From Globomyces pollinis-pini (taxonomy: Eukaryota; Chytridiomycota; Chytridiomycetes; Rhizophydiales; Globomycetaceae), in contig MU621155.1 of the NCBI GenBank assembly GCA_025399215.1, positions 1 through 64,000 on the forward strand: 64,000 bases of DNA. Reading direction: 5' to 3'. Shown piece by piece: positions 13,601 to 23,962 of the stretch. Under the pieces are notes generated by a model. That model was given only the letters and a program-made list of their open reading frames with translations. It was not told where the DNA came from and searched no databases. The first letter of the stretch is position 1; each line of letters starts with the position of its first letter. A program made the position numbers and the translations under genes.

Positions 13601-16600
13601 TGAAGGTAATTTCTGTTTTTCAACTTTGGCACCATCCATTCCATCTTCACCATACGAAAATTGAACAATTTCTCCAAGTGCATTTCGAATAGTTCCATCA
13701 TATTTAACAGTTACATCTTCCATCGCTTTCACTAATCGTCTTTGAATATAACCAGTTTCAGCAGTTTTCACAGCAGTATCAATCAGACCTTCTCTACCTC
13801 CCATCGCATGGAAAAAGAACTCTTGTGGTGTCAACCCTCTTAAATACGAATTTTCCACAAAACCACGAGATTCTGGAGAGTGATCGTCTTTGGTGAAATG
13901 AGGTAGCGTTCGATCCTTGAAACCGAACGGAATACGTTTACCTTCAACATTTTGTTGACCTACACAAGCCGTCATCTGAGAAATATTCAAGAAAGATCCT
14001 TTTGACCCCGAAATAACCATCTGTTTCACATTGTTGTGTTCCTTCAAAGACTTTTCAGCAGATTTACCAGCATTATCACGAGCTCTGTTTAACTCACGAT
14101 TAACCAAAGATTCAAAAGACTCTCGAATAGTCATACCAGGTAAACACTCCAATTCGTTCAATTGAGCTTTTGAGATAATCTTGTTCACTTCTCTCTTTGC
14201 ATGCGCAATGGTATCGTTAATGGCATCCATGGTGGATTTATCGGCAATGGTATCACCAATTCCTATAGAAAAACCATTTTGAAGTAGCCAGTAGTTTACC
14301 ACTGCTTGACAACCATTAAAGAAGCCCATGGTCACTGCTGGTCCATGCTCATTCATGGATGTATGAATCAATCCTCCTGCACCACTACCTACCGTTTTTT
14401 TACATAGAATTCCAGCTAACAATTCACCATCCTCAATGATAACCTTGGTGTCACCAGGACTAATATCAGTGTGTTCATCATCAGGATGGGTGGAATGGAA
14501 ACCTATGAGATTGATGTTTGGTATAATAAAACTGATAATTTGTTTTGCAGTCCAAAGAGGAATAGGTTTGATAACAGCCGGACATGGTATCACACCATCC
14601 CAAGTGGGTATCCACATCAAAAGATTCATCACTAAAGCTTTGTCCAAGAAAGTGTCACGTTTTGTGAATTTACGAATTCCACACACTGTATCTTGTACAA
14701 TACCCATGACTGGTGCATTCTTTTGTGGTGATACGATGTTCTTTGGGACCATACAGATTTCTTGAATCTCAGCTCTAGTTTCATGTGATTGTGGGACATG
14801 CATATTCATTTCATCACCTAAGAATATAAAACCAAATGCAAAATACCATCAAAATCAGCATTGTAGGGTGAAGTGACCGATAAATTCAATCTGAAAGTAC
14901 TGTAAGGCATAATTTTGACACGATGACCCATCATACTCATCTTATGCAAAGAAGGTTGTCGATTAAAGATGACTAAATCACCATCCAGTAAATGACGTTC
15001 CACTTTATAACCATATTGTAAATGAATATCTCCACCACGTTTGCTGTAACGTAAATCAATTCGCTCCCCATTGTCACGAATCACATATTTGGCTCCAGGA
15101 TGCTCATTAGGTCCATTTCGAATCATTTCTTGTAATTTATCAATGTTGTATGGTGTAACAGTTTCAGGAAAAGTCATATTTCTGGCAATAGATCTAGGCA
15201 CTCCAACCTGATCAATAGACAAATTAGGATCCCCAGTAATAACAGTACGAGCACTAAAATCAACTCGCTTACCCATCAAATTTCCACGCAATCGTCCTTC
15301 TTTTCCCTTAAGACGAGCTCTAATAGATTTGATCTAACCTATCAGTATATAAATGCAATACAGGACGACCAGACTTTTGCATAGCTTGTGGTAATCCAGC
15401 AATATCATTATTCATAAAAGTTGCAACATGATATTGAAGTAGATTTTCGAATTCCTGAATGATATGTGCGGCAGCACCATCAGCCTCATGGGTTCTCAAA
15501 CCAATATTAGCCTTTATAACATCTTTCAATTTATGTGTCAAATCATCTTCACCACGACCTTGACCATCCATACTAATGGAAGGACGGACGGGCATCGGTG
15601 GAACAGGTACAACAGTCATGATCATCCATTCTGGCCGTGCCCAATCTGTACATCAATAACAAAAAATTACCAGGAGACAAACCAAGTTTGATACAATCAC
15701 TGTCAGTAATAGCACGTAGAATTCCCAAAACTTTCTCAGCAGACATTTCAATAGTTTTAGCTTCAATTGCCATTCCATCCTAAAATGAGACCAATGGCTA
15801 TACCTCATCCTTTGCAGCTTTAAAATTAGCAGTCATCTTCAATCCAGAAACTCGATACACAGGTTGTCGTTGACCACAACCTCCATGGTTATGCTTTGAG
15901 CGTACACCAGGATCTGCACCCTCGATCACTTTATCTCCAGTCTCACAAATCGTTTTTCCTTTTGAAATATCCCAGACAACTTTAAACCTTATAGCAGGAT
16001 TTTTCAATTTTTGAGATCTTGCAAATCGAAAATCAGATTCATCGCACTAGAATTTAAAATTAGTTTTCTGTGGAATTTGGGCTTGATGAAAGCCAAGCGC
16101 GAGTGATTGTTGACGCCATTGATTTTTCAAAATAATGGAGAAAAAAAAATCGAATGCCAGACAAAAGAGTAAAAAATACCTTCAATTTACTACAATAAAA
16201 GCAGATTGATTCCAGAGTCTTCTTGACTTTACCCAAGAATCCTGCAGGTTAATGAAAGGAAATGATTACCAGGGTGGAATACTGGCTTTGCCAATTCGAT
16301 ATGCCCAAAATGTCCAGGACAATCAGTCATACTCTCCCCACATGTTTGACATTTGAAATTTCGATCAATAGTTCCCATGCGGGGATCCAGTAATCCACCT
16401 GGTTTGGCCTTGTCGTTCTCCATCGTTTCTGGATGCTCAATCTTGGCGACCGACATTGCTTTCTGAATGTTAGTGTGATCTGTCGACTACAGTTTCCTCA
16501 GGGCTTAACACTCCAAACTGTACGTGGTTGACAATTCTCAACGGTGCTGTACTATATGAATCATTACAATCTAACCTGACGAATGTGGAAATCCATGAAC

Positions 16601-16612
16601 GTTTGCAGACAT
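10691..16612 (-). CDS. RPB1: RNA polymerase II largest subunit
   Basis: The catalytic subunit of RNA polymerase II, about 1,830 residues. The start ([12 protein letters not shown]) is joined through two short introns to [10 protein letters not shown] and [12 protein letters not shown]. Zinc-binding motifs CQTC and CPGHFGH lie near the N-terminus, then [30 protein letters not shown] precedes the active-site NADFDGDEMNMH, whose three aspartates bind Mg; an intron splits this motif after the codon for DFD. The bridge-helix region [19 protein letters not shown] and [16 protein letters not shown] follow.

The C-terminal 250 residues carry about 30 YSPTSPS-type heptads, mostly consensus, with a degenerate end ([14 protein letters not shown]). 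Introns are mostly 24-35 nt, but one at 16047-16179 is 133 nt. No coding frame extends past the stop at 10691. Confidence 0.97.
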
Positions 16613-16758
16613 CTTGTTTCAAAACCGTTTATTAGATTCCGTGGGTTTTTTTGATCGTTCAAAAACAAAGAAAAAAATGCAAAAAATTTTGCTCTTTACA
16701 TTTGAGACGTTTATATACTAGCCGTGGCGCAGGATCGACTCATCCTATTCATGTTTAT

Positions 16759-18042
16759 TTAAGCTACTTGATATTCCTGTTCCAAGCGATCCACCAAAGT
16801 TTTCACGGTGGGTTTATCATGAATGTTCAAAACTCCATGACCTGCTGACCAAATGTCTTTCCAAGCCGATCCTGAATTTGTTTTTCCGTCCGAATCTACA
16901 ATAAGATTTTTTATAGTTTACGTAATTGGGAGAAATCTTCTTCTCCTAACCCATCTCCTTTAATGTTTTTCAAATCAAATCCGTTTTGTTCAAGACTGCT
17001 TCGTAGAAAGTTTGCATGAACTCCACTAAAAATAAAAAAGATATCAAGATACATACCTAATTTTGTCTGTATAAATGATGGGAAGAAAAGTAGGACTAGT
17101 ACCCGATTTGGATGATATGATCATATCCTTAAACTCTTCCTGTGCCATAGACTCTTGGGTGGCAATAAAACGAGTACCCATATCTACCATCAAAATCACT
17201 GTCACAACAAACATGCAAAATCAGCACCAAGCGCTTGTGCAGCACGTATACCACCCTAAGATGAGACACGCATTGAACTTTACTCCTGTCGAAATAGCAC
17301 CGCCCAAACAAATAACACCATCAAATTCACTTCTCAACTAACCGTCAGACGAAAAAAGAGCGAATACTTGAGGGACAAGAGCAAAAGGGGATGCTAACCC
17401 AGCATGACCTCCGGCCCCCGCAGTCACTGCAATTAATCCATCCACTCCACTTTAACATTTAATCTAAACTAAAACCATACGCCTTTAAGAGTTAAAAGAT
17501 ACGACACATACTTTAATTGCTTTCCGAGCATGAGTGATATTCGTAACATCATGAAATACCACACCACCATATTCATGGACAGCATCTACAACATCCTTGG
17601 CAGCGCCTAAAGAGGTAATCACCAACGGCACCTACAGATGTTAATACATTGAAATTGACACTGGTTGATATTTGTAGAATCGACCAATCCATTTTTACAT
17701 ATCTCTGATTGAAATACATTACCTTGTGTTTCACGATTTGTTCCAAATTCCCATCTAATCGTTTATTAGTTTTATGAACAATTAAATTGACGCCAAAAGG
17801 AGTTGTCGGATCCAATTCCGATCTGATCTGGGTAAGCCATTCATTTAAAAGTGGTTCCGTTCTTGGATTCAAAGCAGGAAAAGTTCCAATGATACCTGCA
17901 AATCAATGTATACCATCATACCTGCTTTACAAGAGGCAATAACGAGACTAGGCCCGCTGCAGGGTTAGTTGGTGGAATTACCTGACCAGAAACATTGGGG
18001 CTGCTATAACGGGTAATCGAAGCGATTTTAGTAATTTGGCCA
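16759..18042 (-). CDS. Nitronate monooxygenase (2-nitropropane dioxygenase)-like FMN enzyme
   Basis: Eleven or so exons give a TIM-barrel protein of about 310 residues. Motifs of the family are seen in order: LPVIAAPMFLVS at the N-terminus, GTFPALNPRT, PFGVNLIVHKTN, PLVITSLGAAKDVV, VVFHDVTNITHARKA, AGVDGLIAVTAGAGGHAG with the usual catalytic-type histidine in GGHAG, CLGGAISTGGGIRAAQALG, and FAYMGTRFIAT for phosphate binding. It would oxidise nitronates using FMN; a related enoyl-reductase role is possible.

One inferred exon, at 17481-17482, is only two bases (GC); with it, HARKAIK runs into AGVDGLIAV as in homologues. One intron near 17634-17726 is about 91 nt. Confidence 0.85.
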
Positions 18043-18220
18043 TTGAAAAGTTTTACACAATTTTGTTTCGTTTTTGATTGGTTTTCTTTTTTCTGTCAAT
18101 GAATGAGGTATGGTTTGAAGACATTTGTGGGAAGAAATAGAGGAAACACTGTGATTTCAATAGGAGACAAGTAAGGCAGTACCTTGTTGTCAGTGTACTT
18201 TGTAACTTACATCTCTTTAG

Positions 18221-18270
18221 TTAAGTACTATCATTACTATATTTAGAGATATAAGTGATAGTACTCTTAA
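18221..18270. repeat. Inverted repeat AGTACTATCA / TGATAGTACT
   Basis: AGTACTATCA at 18224-18233 is the exact reverse complement of TGATAGTACT at 18256-18265, with a 22-base spacer that contains further partly paired ATAT/TTATA bases. TTAA flanks both arms. Confidence 0.65.
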
Positions 18271-18353
18271 TTGAGTTTATCAAATTGATTAATTTTGACA
18301 TGTGGATTTGTTGTTATCTGTAATAAATGACAATAATTGTTTTTCCTGTGATG

Positions 18354-18387
18354 AGTATCAATGACCAGTATTCTTGTCATTGATACT
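18354..18387. repeat. Perfect 12-bp inverted repeat
   Basis: AGTATCAATGAC at 18354-18365 and GTCATTGATACT at 18376-18387 are perfect complements with a 10-base loop. It lies downstream of the stop codon of the perilipin-like gene (minus strand), so an RNA 3'-end hairpin or a protein-binding palindrome are both possible. Confidence 0.7.
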
Positions 18388-18528
18388 AAAAAAATACAAT
18401 TAAAGTGATACATTGATTCAGAACGAGTAAGAATGATAGTAGCAGAATCATAGTTTGGTGGAATTATTAGCGTAATAGTGTATCGGGGTTTAATTGACTT
18501 TATTGAGTAAAGATTAACTGTGAAATAA

Positions 18529-19248
18529 TTATAGTTCCTTTTCAGTGATTTTCTTATCAGCAGGGTGAATTTTTGAGAGTAATGGAGCGGTTAAAGTTTG
18601 TAATTTTTCAATAACAGAAGCGATCATAGGAACGGAGGTGATATATTCGGTAGTTCCATTAACCTTTGTGACAATGAATCCAGTGGTGGCATGTAAGTTA
18701 CGTACATTAGCTTGATGAACGTTTGCGACGATTTCAAATGATTTCTCACCAATGTTGATAACAAAAGTAGGAACGTAAGGTTTTACAGTACCGATAGGAT
18801 CTAAACGCAGGGCGTTTGCACTGTTAAGGGTGGCTTGAATGAAGTTTAGTACTGGTTCAGGAGTATAGGTGGTGATGGTAGTGGTAGCACCTGACACAGC
18901 AACTTTTGAGATGACCAAAGCATTAGTAGCTTTAGATTGAGCAAAAGACTGAGCCGCATGAGCGGATTGTTGAGCGTAAAGGACGGAAGCCTTTACAGTG
19001 TTTTGAGCATAGTTTACTGTATTGACAGTAGTATTTTTAGCGAAAGAGACTGAATTGTTTACAGTGGAAGTAGCCAAGTTAATTGAAGAAGAAACGATGT
19101 TTGAAGTAGTATTGATACCTGATTGAATGGTGTTTATACCGAAATTAGCGATATCCTATATGAATTAGTATTTAATTCAGCATACTTTAGTGAATTTAGG
19201 TACGTAAGGATCTAAGGTAGATTGTAAGTAAGAGATAGTTTGGGCCAT
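18529..19248 (-). CDS. Perilipin-like amphipathic-helix protein (lipid-droplet coat candidate)
   Basis: Two exons with one 30-nt intron give about 230 residues starting MAQTISYLQSTLDPYVPKF. Residues 20-110 are a long run of Ala, Ser, Thr, Asn and Val with few charges and a repeating spacing (NTVNYAQNTVKASVLYAQQ, SAHAAQSFAQSKATNAL), suggesting amphipathic helices like the 11-mer repeats of perilipins or LEA-type proteins. The C-terminal half (PEPVLNFIQATLNSANALRL, KPYVPTFVINIGEKSFEIV) looks like a compact helical domain and resembles fungal perilipin-like Cap20/Mpl1 in general layout.

This is inference from composition; no diagnostic motif. Hairpins flank the gene on both sides. A highly expressed structural protein would fit the simple composition. 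Confidence 0.45.
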
Positions 19249-19363
19249 TGATAAAATTAGAATGAAATTTCAGTCGGATGTTTTTTTGAGAAATAGATGG
19301 ACTTTGACATGTGATTGATCCTGACATGTGAAAGTTTACATGAATTGATTCTACCTGTAATTA

Positions 19364-19441
19364 ATACTACTACTATGTTATTAGTAGTATGTTAGTAGTA
19401 ATAGTAATACTACCAACTAGTACTGCTATTACTAGTTGGTA
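19364..19441. repeat. Hairpin cluster with a perfect 12-bp inverted repeat
   Basis: TACCAACTAGTA at 19411-19422 and TACTAGTTGGTA at 19430-19441 are perfect complements with a 7-base loop. Just before it, TACTAC/GTAGTA triplets (19364-19396) make a second, less perfect palindrome. The cluster sits between two divergent gene starts (19248 and 19514), so it may be a shared upstream element. Confidence 0.7.
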
Positions 19442-19513
19442 TTTGTTTTTAAACAAATAAAATAAAAAGGGTCGTGTCTGTTTGTGGCTTTGGTATCTTT
19501 TTATCTTTCTTTC

Positions 19514-19888
19514 ATGGATTTACTTCAATGGATTCCTGGTGTATTACTACCAGTCGTATCTTTCGTTACTACTTATAACTTGGATACTGATGATAATTTA
19601 CTCATTCATGATTTACCAACAATCAACAATTCCAATCATACCATCAATCATTCAATGAATAATCAAAAAGCTATTCCAATCAACATTAAAAATTCAAATA
19701 ATCAATCAAAAAAATTAAATTCAAATTCTTTCATATTAGTTGAATGGTCGGATTATAATGATAAATCAAAATCAAAATTAGACTCTTCTCCTCTATCAGA
19801 ATCAATGTTAAGTAATTCAAACAGTGTATGGTTAGATGAAAATTCAAATTTACAACTAAACAGTCCAAACTCTGTTAAAATTATATAA
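19514..19888 (+). CDS. Small Asn/Ser-rich orphan protein 1
   Basis: A single-exon frame of 124 residues. I take the ATG at 19514 (MDLLQWIPGVLLPVV). The first 20 residues are hydrophobic and could be a membrane or signal segment. The remainder is rich in Asn, Ser, Asp and Lys (NNSNHTINHSMNNQ, NKSKSKLDSSPLSE). I do not recognise it. The next rightward frame at 20381 has a similar plan (MDII start, hydrophobic beginning, Asn-rich middle, Ser/Pro end), so the two could be diverged duplicates. Confidence 0.45.
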   Translation: MDLLQWIPGVLLPVVSFVTTYNLDTDDNLLIHDLPTINNSNHTINHSMNNQKAIPINIKNSNNQSKKLNSNSFILVEWSDYNDKSKSKLDSSPLSESMLSNSNSVWLDENSNLQLNSPNSVKII

Positions 19889-20380
19889 CTTGTATTACTA
19901 TACCTTAATAAACTCTTATTTTAATCTAAATTACAATCATTATAAAACTATACCTCCTGAACGGACAATGATATTTGTTGTTCTACTGCGGAGAATTGAT
20001 CGTGAAGTTGTCCCAAAGAGTCTTTACGTTTCAAACACAAAAAACTCCAGCGATCAATTATTGAAAAACTGGCTTCTGTTTTAGGTTCTTTTTCATTTAA
20101 TAAATCGGGTCATGTTTTGAACTCGGGCCGACTCATAATCCTTCTAATCCATTCAGTTGGTAAATTATTGGGACTGTAATAACCCAATCAACACGTATAT
20201 TCCAATGTACACTGATAACTAGTCAGTACGACATTGATAAATATTTCCAAATGCAATCGTCATTTCATAACGGATTTTCAGCATATGTCATCACATGCAA
20301 ATAACAATTTCAAAACCATATTCAAAACAATACAAGAATCGAATTAGTTTCAAAAAAAAAAATACTACTCACATTCCTAT
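19889..20380. other. Gene-free stretch between two orphan genes
   Basis: Roughly 490 bp. A 64-codon open frame from 19890 begins immediately after the previous stop codon, has no supporting motif, and I treat it as chance. The last 60 bp are AT-rich and likely hold the promoter of the gene at 20381. Confidence 0.45.
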
Positions 20381-20773
20381 ATGGATATCATATTTCATAT
20401 AGCATTGCAAATCATACCGGATTTGTTTCCGTATCTGAATTGGACTACAGATAACAATAACGTGGATATGAATGTCATTTTTAATAGTTACAATCTTACT
20501 AATAATCAAACTCATCAAAAAGTAAATTCTTTTCACTATATCGCTGGCGATATGGGAAATGAAAACATAATCAACATGATATCAATTTCAAGTTTATTAA
20601 AACAAACCCTACCAAGGTTGGAGACAAGGAGAAATTCAAAATATCATGGATATAGAATTGAACATTTTCAATCGGATCAATCTCCACAACCTGATACTTT
20701 AAATAGTCCAACTTTTTCTAATTCTTTTCATCATTTACAGGATACTAATGAGATGTATCATATATCTCTATAG
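20381..20773 (+). CDS. Small Asn/Ser-rich orphan protein 2
   Basis: A single-exon frame of 130 residues starting MDIIFHIALQIIPDLF. The start is hydrophobic; the middle is Asn-rich (DNNNVDMNVIFNSYNLTNNQ) and the end Ser/Pro/Gln-rich (SDQSPQPDTLNSPTFSNSF). No domain is recognisable. It may be a relative of the gene at 19514. Coding status rests on length, composition and the similar plan of the two frames. Confidence 0.45.
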   Translation: MDIIFHIALQIIPDLFPYLNWTTDNNNVDMNVIFNSYNLTNNQTHQKVNSFHYIAGDMGNENIINMISISSLLKQTLPRLETRRNSKYHGYRIEHFQSDQSPQPDTLNSPTFSNSFHHLQDTNEMYHISL

Positions 20774-20828
20774 TTGATTTCCAATAAATGTTTTTTTTTT
20801 AATCAAACGTATAGCATATCTTGTAAAT

Positions 20829-20967
20829 GTTTGACCATGAAGTACGCGATTGTTATAATACCAAACCAACAAGTAAATGTTACAAATATAAGTATTTCTT
20901 GCAGGTGATTGATCATGAAGGACACGATTATTACAATACTAACGAGTAAATGTGACAAATATAAAGT
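20829..20967. repeat. Imperfect tandem duplication, two copies of about 63-66 bp
   Basis: The first copy runs from TTTGACCATGAAGTACGCG to AAATGTTACAAATATAAGT (about 20829-20893). The second runs from ATTGATCATGAAGGACACG to AAATGTGACAAATATAAAGT (about 20905-20967). Both contain GATTGTTATAATAC or GATTATTACAATAC in the middle. It lies between the stops of two convergent genes (20773 and 20985). Confidence 0.65.
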
Positions 20968-20984
20968 CCATTGGTAACTTTATT

Positions 20985-21778
20985 TTAAATATCTTGGGTA
21001 CCTTTCCATTCTGATTGTTTTAATTGTACCAAACCCAAATACATGTAAATCATACAAGTAACATGGAATGCCAAAATGACACACGAGAATTGATAATAAA
21101 TTTCAGTAGGATCACTGGTAAACTTTTGTAAGGTAAATAATGCCAATCCAACAAAATCCAATGAAACGATAAAAATAGTTTGTCGAATGGTTGCACTTAA
21201 TGCTGTTGTAACAGTTTCCTTTTGTTTTCGTTGAATAGTGGACATGACCAATTGAATCAAATAAATATTTTGTAAGGTATCATAAAGTACTTGAACTGGA
21301 ATATATCCCAAAGGACACAATGAAATAGTCTAATCATCAATTAAACATCAATTACCATTCGTAACCATTCCGGTAATGAACTTTTATCCACGAAAACAAT
21401 GTTGAGAACTGTCCAAACAAAACAAAGTCCAACATAAAGAACAATTTGAACAATACGTAATACCAAGATTCCGCTATTAGAAATTCGAGGATTCAAGACA
21501 TTGAATAACTTTAATACTTCAGAATCTACCAATACAATTCCAAATACCAACAATCCACCAAAAAAACTACCAAACGCTCCAATCAATTTATCATTCGCAA
21601 ATGCATTGACGATAAGTAACAATAGGAAAATAACGTTAAAGACTTGGAGTAACAAAACTCCATATCGGAATGAAGCTGTTTTGATTTTCCCATTGTTGAT
21701 GATGATAAATGAATGTAGAGTAAAGAGTAATGTAGCTACTGTAGCAATAAACGAAGTATAGGATAATCCACTCAGCAT
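20985..21778 (-). CDS. Seven-transmembrane orphan protein
   Basis: Two exons (21356-21778 and 20985-21329) separated by a 26-nt intron give about 255 residues. Seven hydrophobic segments are visible, at about residues 5-27, 38-61, 66-88, 105-128, 143-165, 180-199 and 212-235, with short loops. The C-terminus is short and cytoplasmic-like (QSEWKGTQDI). The topology is GPCR-like, but I see no DRY or NPxxY motif and the loops are short. I do not recognise the family. Its place beside two orphan genes marks this as a lineage-specific area. Confidence 0.6.
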
Positions 21779-22248
21779 ATATTGATTTCAATATTCGACT
21801 CCAAGGTTAAATATACAGTTTTTAGGCGTCTCTCCACGGATTTGTCTCTAATTCATATCCTTTACATCAATCCGTTCAACTCCGTTTCATCGATTAGAAT
21901 GGTTAGGACACTGTTGGACATGCGGTGATATTGTTTTGCACGTTGATGCTTAAAGGATATACATTTGGTGTTTTGGTCAATGGTTGGGTATGGATAAGAT
22001 ACGCTTATCAGACCCATATGATTATCGCCACTGGACCAGTGGACCAAGGCCAAATCCAGACAGATAAGAACCTAAATGGATTCATTGATGCCAATAATTT
22101 CTAACAAGCATCAAGTGTATTATTCAAATTTGAATAATACACTTTGAATAATACACTTTATATAATTGAAATGGAAAATTATATTGCAATTCAAAATTTA
22201 TTACACTCCAAAGCACATATATCAAAAGTTGTACATCTTGTTACATAA
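21779..22248. other. Gene-free stretch
   Basis: About 470 bp between the seven-TM gene start and the stop of the SPOC-domain gene. It should contain the 7-TM promoter. A short direct repeat, GAATAATACACTTT, occurs twice near 22130-22160. I see no convincing coding frame. Confidence 0.45.
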
Positions 22249-23738
22249 TTACAAGATCTCATCTGCTTCAGGTTGAAAAGTAGCCAAACGTTTCAAAGTA
22301 ATATCCAATTCTGAAGATGACCGTTTCCTAGGATCTTTTGGTGGTGAATAGGATTCAGGTGATTGGTTTGCATCTTGGGATGTTTCAGATTGACTACGGA
22401 TACTCAACTTTAATTTCTTTTTTTCTTCTCGTAATGTTTTCAAACGTCGTTGTTTTCCTTCTTGATCGGCCAAGTAGTCTTGATAGATAATGTCAGTTTC
22501 AGACATGCCATCTGTTAAACATGCAGTCAACTTATCTGATATCTATACATGAATGGAATCAATCTTACCACGTATATTTCGTTTTCTAGACTAGCAATTC
22601 GTTTACTTAATTCAGATATCATGCTAAATGATTTACGACGTTGTTGATTGGGTGGTGGTTGCACAGTTCGATCGATACTTTTTCGTTTTGGTTTCTCAAC
22701 ATTCATCACTGATTCTGGTTTCAACAACAAACTTTCATCCAATATCCATTTATGATGATGTTGAATGGTAAAATCGTATTTATCTGGGAATATCACTAAC
22801 CATGTGTTTCGCGGTTGGGTTAAAAGACTGTATAGTGTATGATCGGGAGTGGTTTCCTTGAGTGTCACTGCTGCCAATGGAACTAAATAAAACTTCTTTT
22901 TTTGAGGTAAAGCACAACATCCAGCCTATGCAAATATAAAAGGGGTAAAATTATTACTTTTCCTTCATTATAATACTACAAATATGTTATTAAATATTCA
23001 AATTACAAATTTAATCACGGAACTTAAACCATTGATTCCTTCTGGATCTGTTATTCTAGTGACACACTGACGTGAATGTCCAACAAAATTACCTTTAACA
23101 CACTTGGGTCATTCAACCTTGAATTCAAAATGGAAGTATTTGTAGGGTCTCTACTATACCGAAAATCTTTGAAAATGACAATATCAGATGGAATGTCAAT
23201 ATGTACTGAAAATGGTCCAACAAATTCCAATTGACAGATTTGATTTTTTCCTGATGAGAACGATCCTTTCCACACCACCTACGATTTAGAATCTTGATTT
23301 ACTTTATTCCATTCTGGAACAATACCCAATTGAGGATAAATCTCTTGGAATTCATTTGCTAATGTCAAGATATAATCTTCTGATGTTGATTCTTCTACTG
23401 TAGCCTCTTCTTCTTTTACTTCCACAGGTTGTTCTTCTTCTACTGGTTCTTCCTCTGGTATGAGCATAATCCAAGGAATTTCTGGTTCCGTCAATGATTG
23501 AGATGTTAGAGTGATATTGACTACATCTGCTGGCCAAGGCGTGAATAACATTACTGGATCAATTAGACTATTCTAAACGTTATTTTTTTTCCTTTTGATA
23601 CTTTTGTAGCTACATGATCAGAATCTAAAGTCCATACCAAGTGGCATTTGAAATAATTCATGATCATTGATATCATTCTTTGGGATATCTTGTAAAAACT
23701 CCTATAAATTATTCAAAGATTGTTCATGTCTGTACCAT
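22249..23738 (-). CDS. SPOC-domain nuclear protein
   Basis: About ten exons. Exon 1 appears to be the bare ATG (23736-23738), followed by a 34-nt intron and EFLQDIPKNDINDHELF. Residues about 60-110 are acidic (PEEEPVEEEQPVEVKEEEA). A SPOC fold follows: VVWKGSFSSGKNQICQLEF, VDIP-type strand VHIDIPSDIVIF, then VIKFYYNEGKAGCC and KKKFYLVPL, where the last is the diagnostic end of SPOC domains. It includes an 18-nt exon (YYNEGK) and a 20-nt intron.

The C-terminus is basic and coiled (RRLKTLREEKKKLKLS). SPOC domains bind phosphorylated partners such as the Pol II CTD (Bye1, PHF3, SPEN). I see no PHD or TFIIS middle domain, so the exact orthologue is unclear. Confidence 0.72.
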
Positions 23739-23962
23739 GAAATTGATTGACGGGTGAAAAACTTTTATACTCATATTACATGAACGATAATCAATAATAA
23801 TAGAAAGAGAAATCTTTATTTAGATAGGAATGAATAAGATGGTATACGTTAATAGTCAAAAAGTATTACCGGGTCCAAAATACTTTAATCCACGATTGAT
23901 GTACCTTGAAATTTCCCATCTACTTTGATTATAATTTTAATTGTAAAGAGAGTCGAATTGGA

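Larger units (their letters stand above)
18043..18528. other. Intergenic region with two hairpin candidates
   Basis: Nearly 490 bp between the nitronate monooxygenase start and the stop of the perilipin-like gene. I see no gene. Two inverted repeats listed separately are the only clear structures; the region otherwise is AT-rich. Confidence 0.5.

Noticed and set aside
13119..14765. Plus-strand frames of 109-119 codons inside RPB1
   Set aside because: Antisense shadows of strongly conserved RPB1 code.
19890..20084. 64-codon plus-strand frame directly after an orphan gene
   Set aside because: No ATG context, no motif, no relation to its neighbours; likely chance.
22981..23070. Short plus-strand hydrophobic frame (MLLNIQITNL)
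   Set aside because: Lies across introns and exons of the SPOC gene whose fold is conserved on the minus strand.
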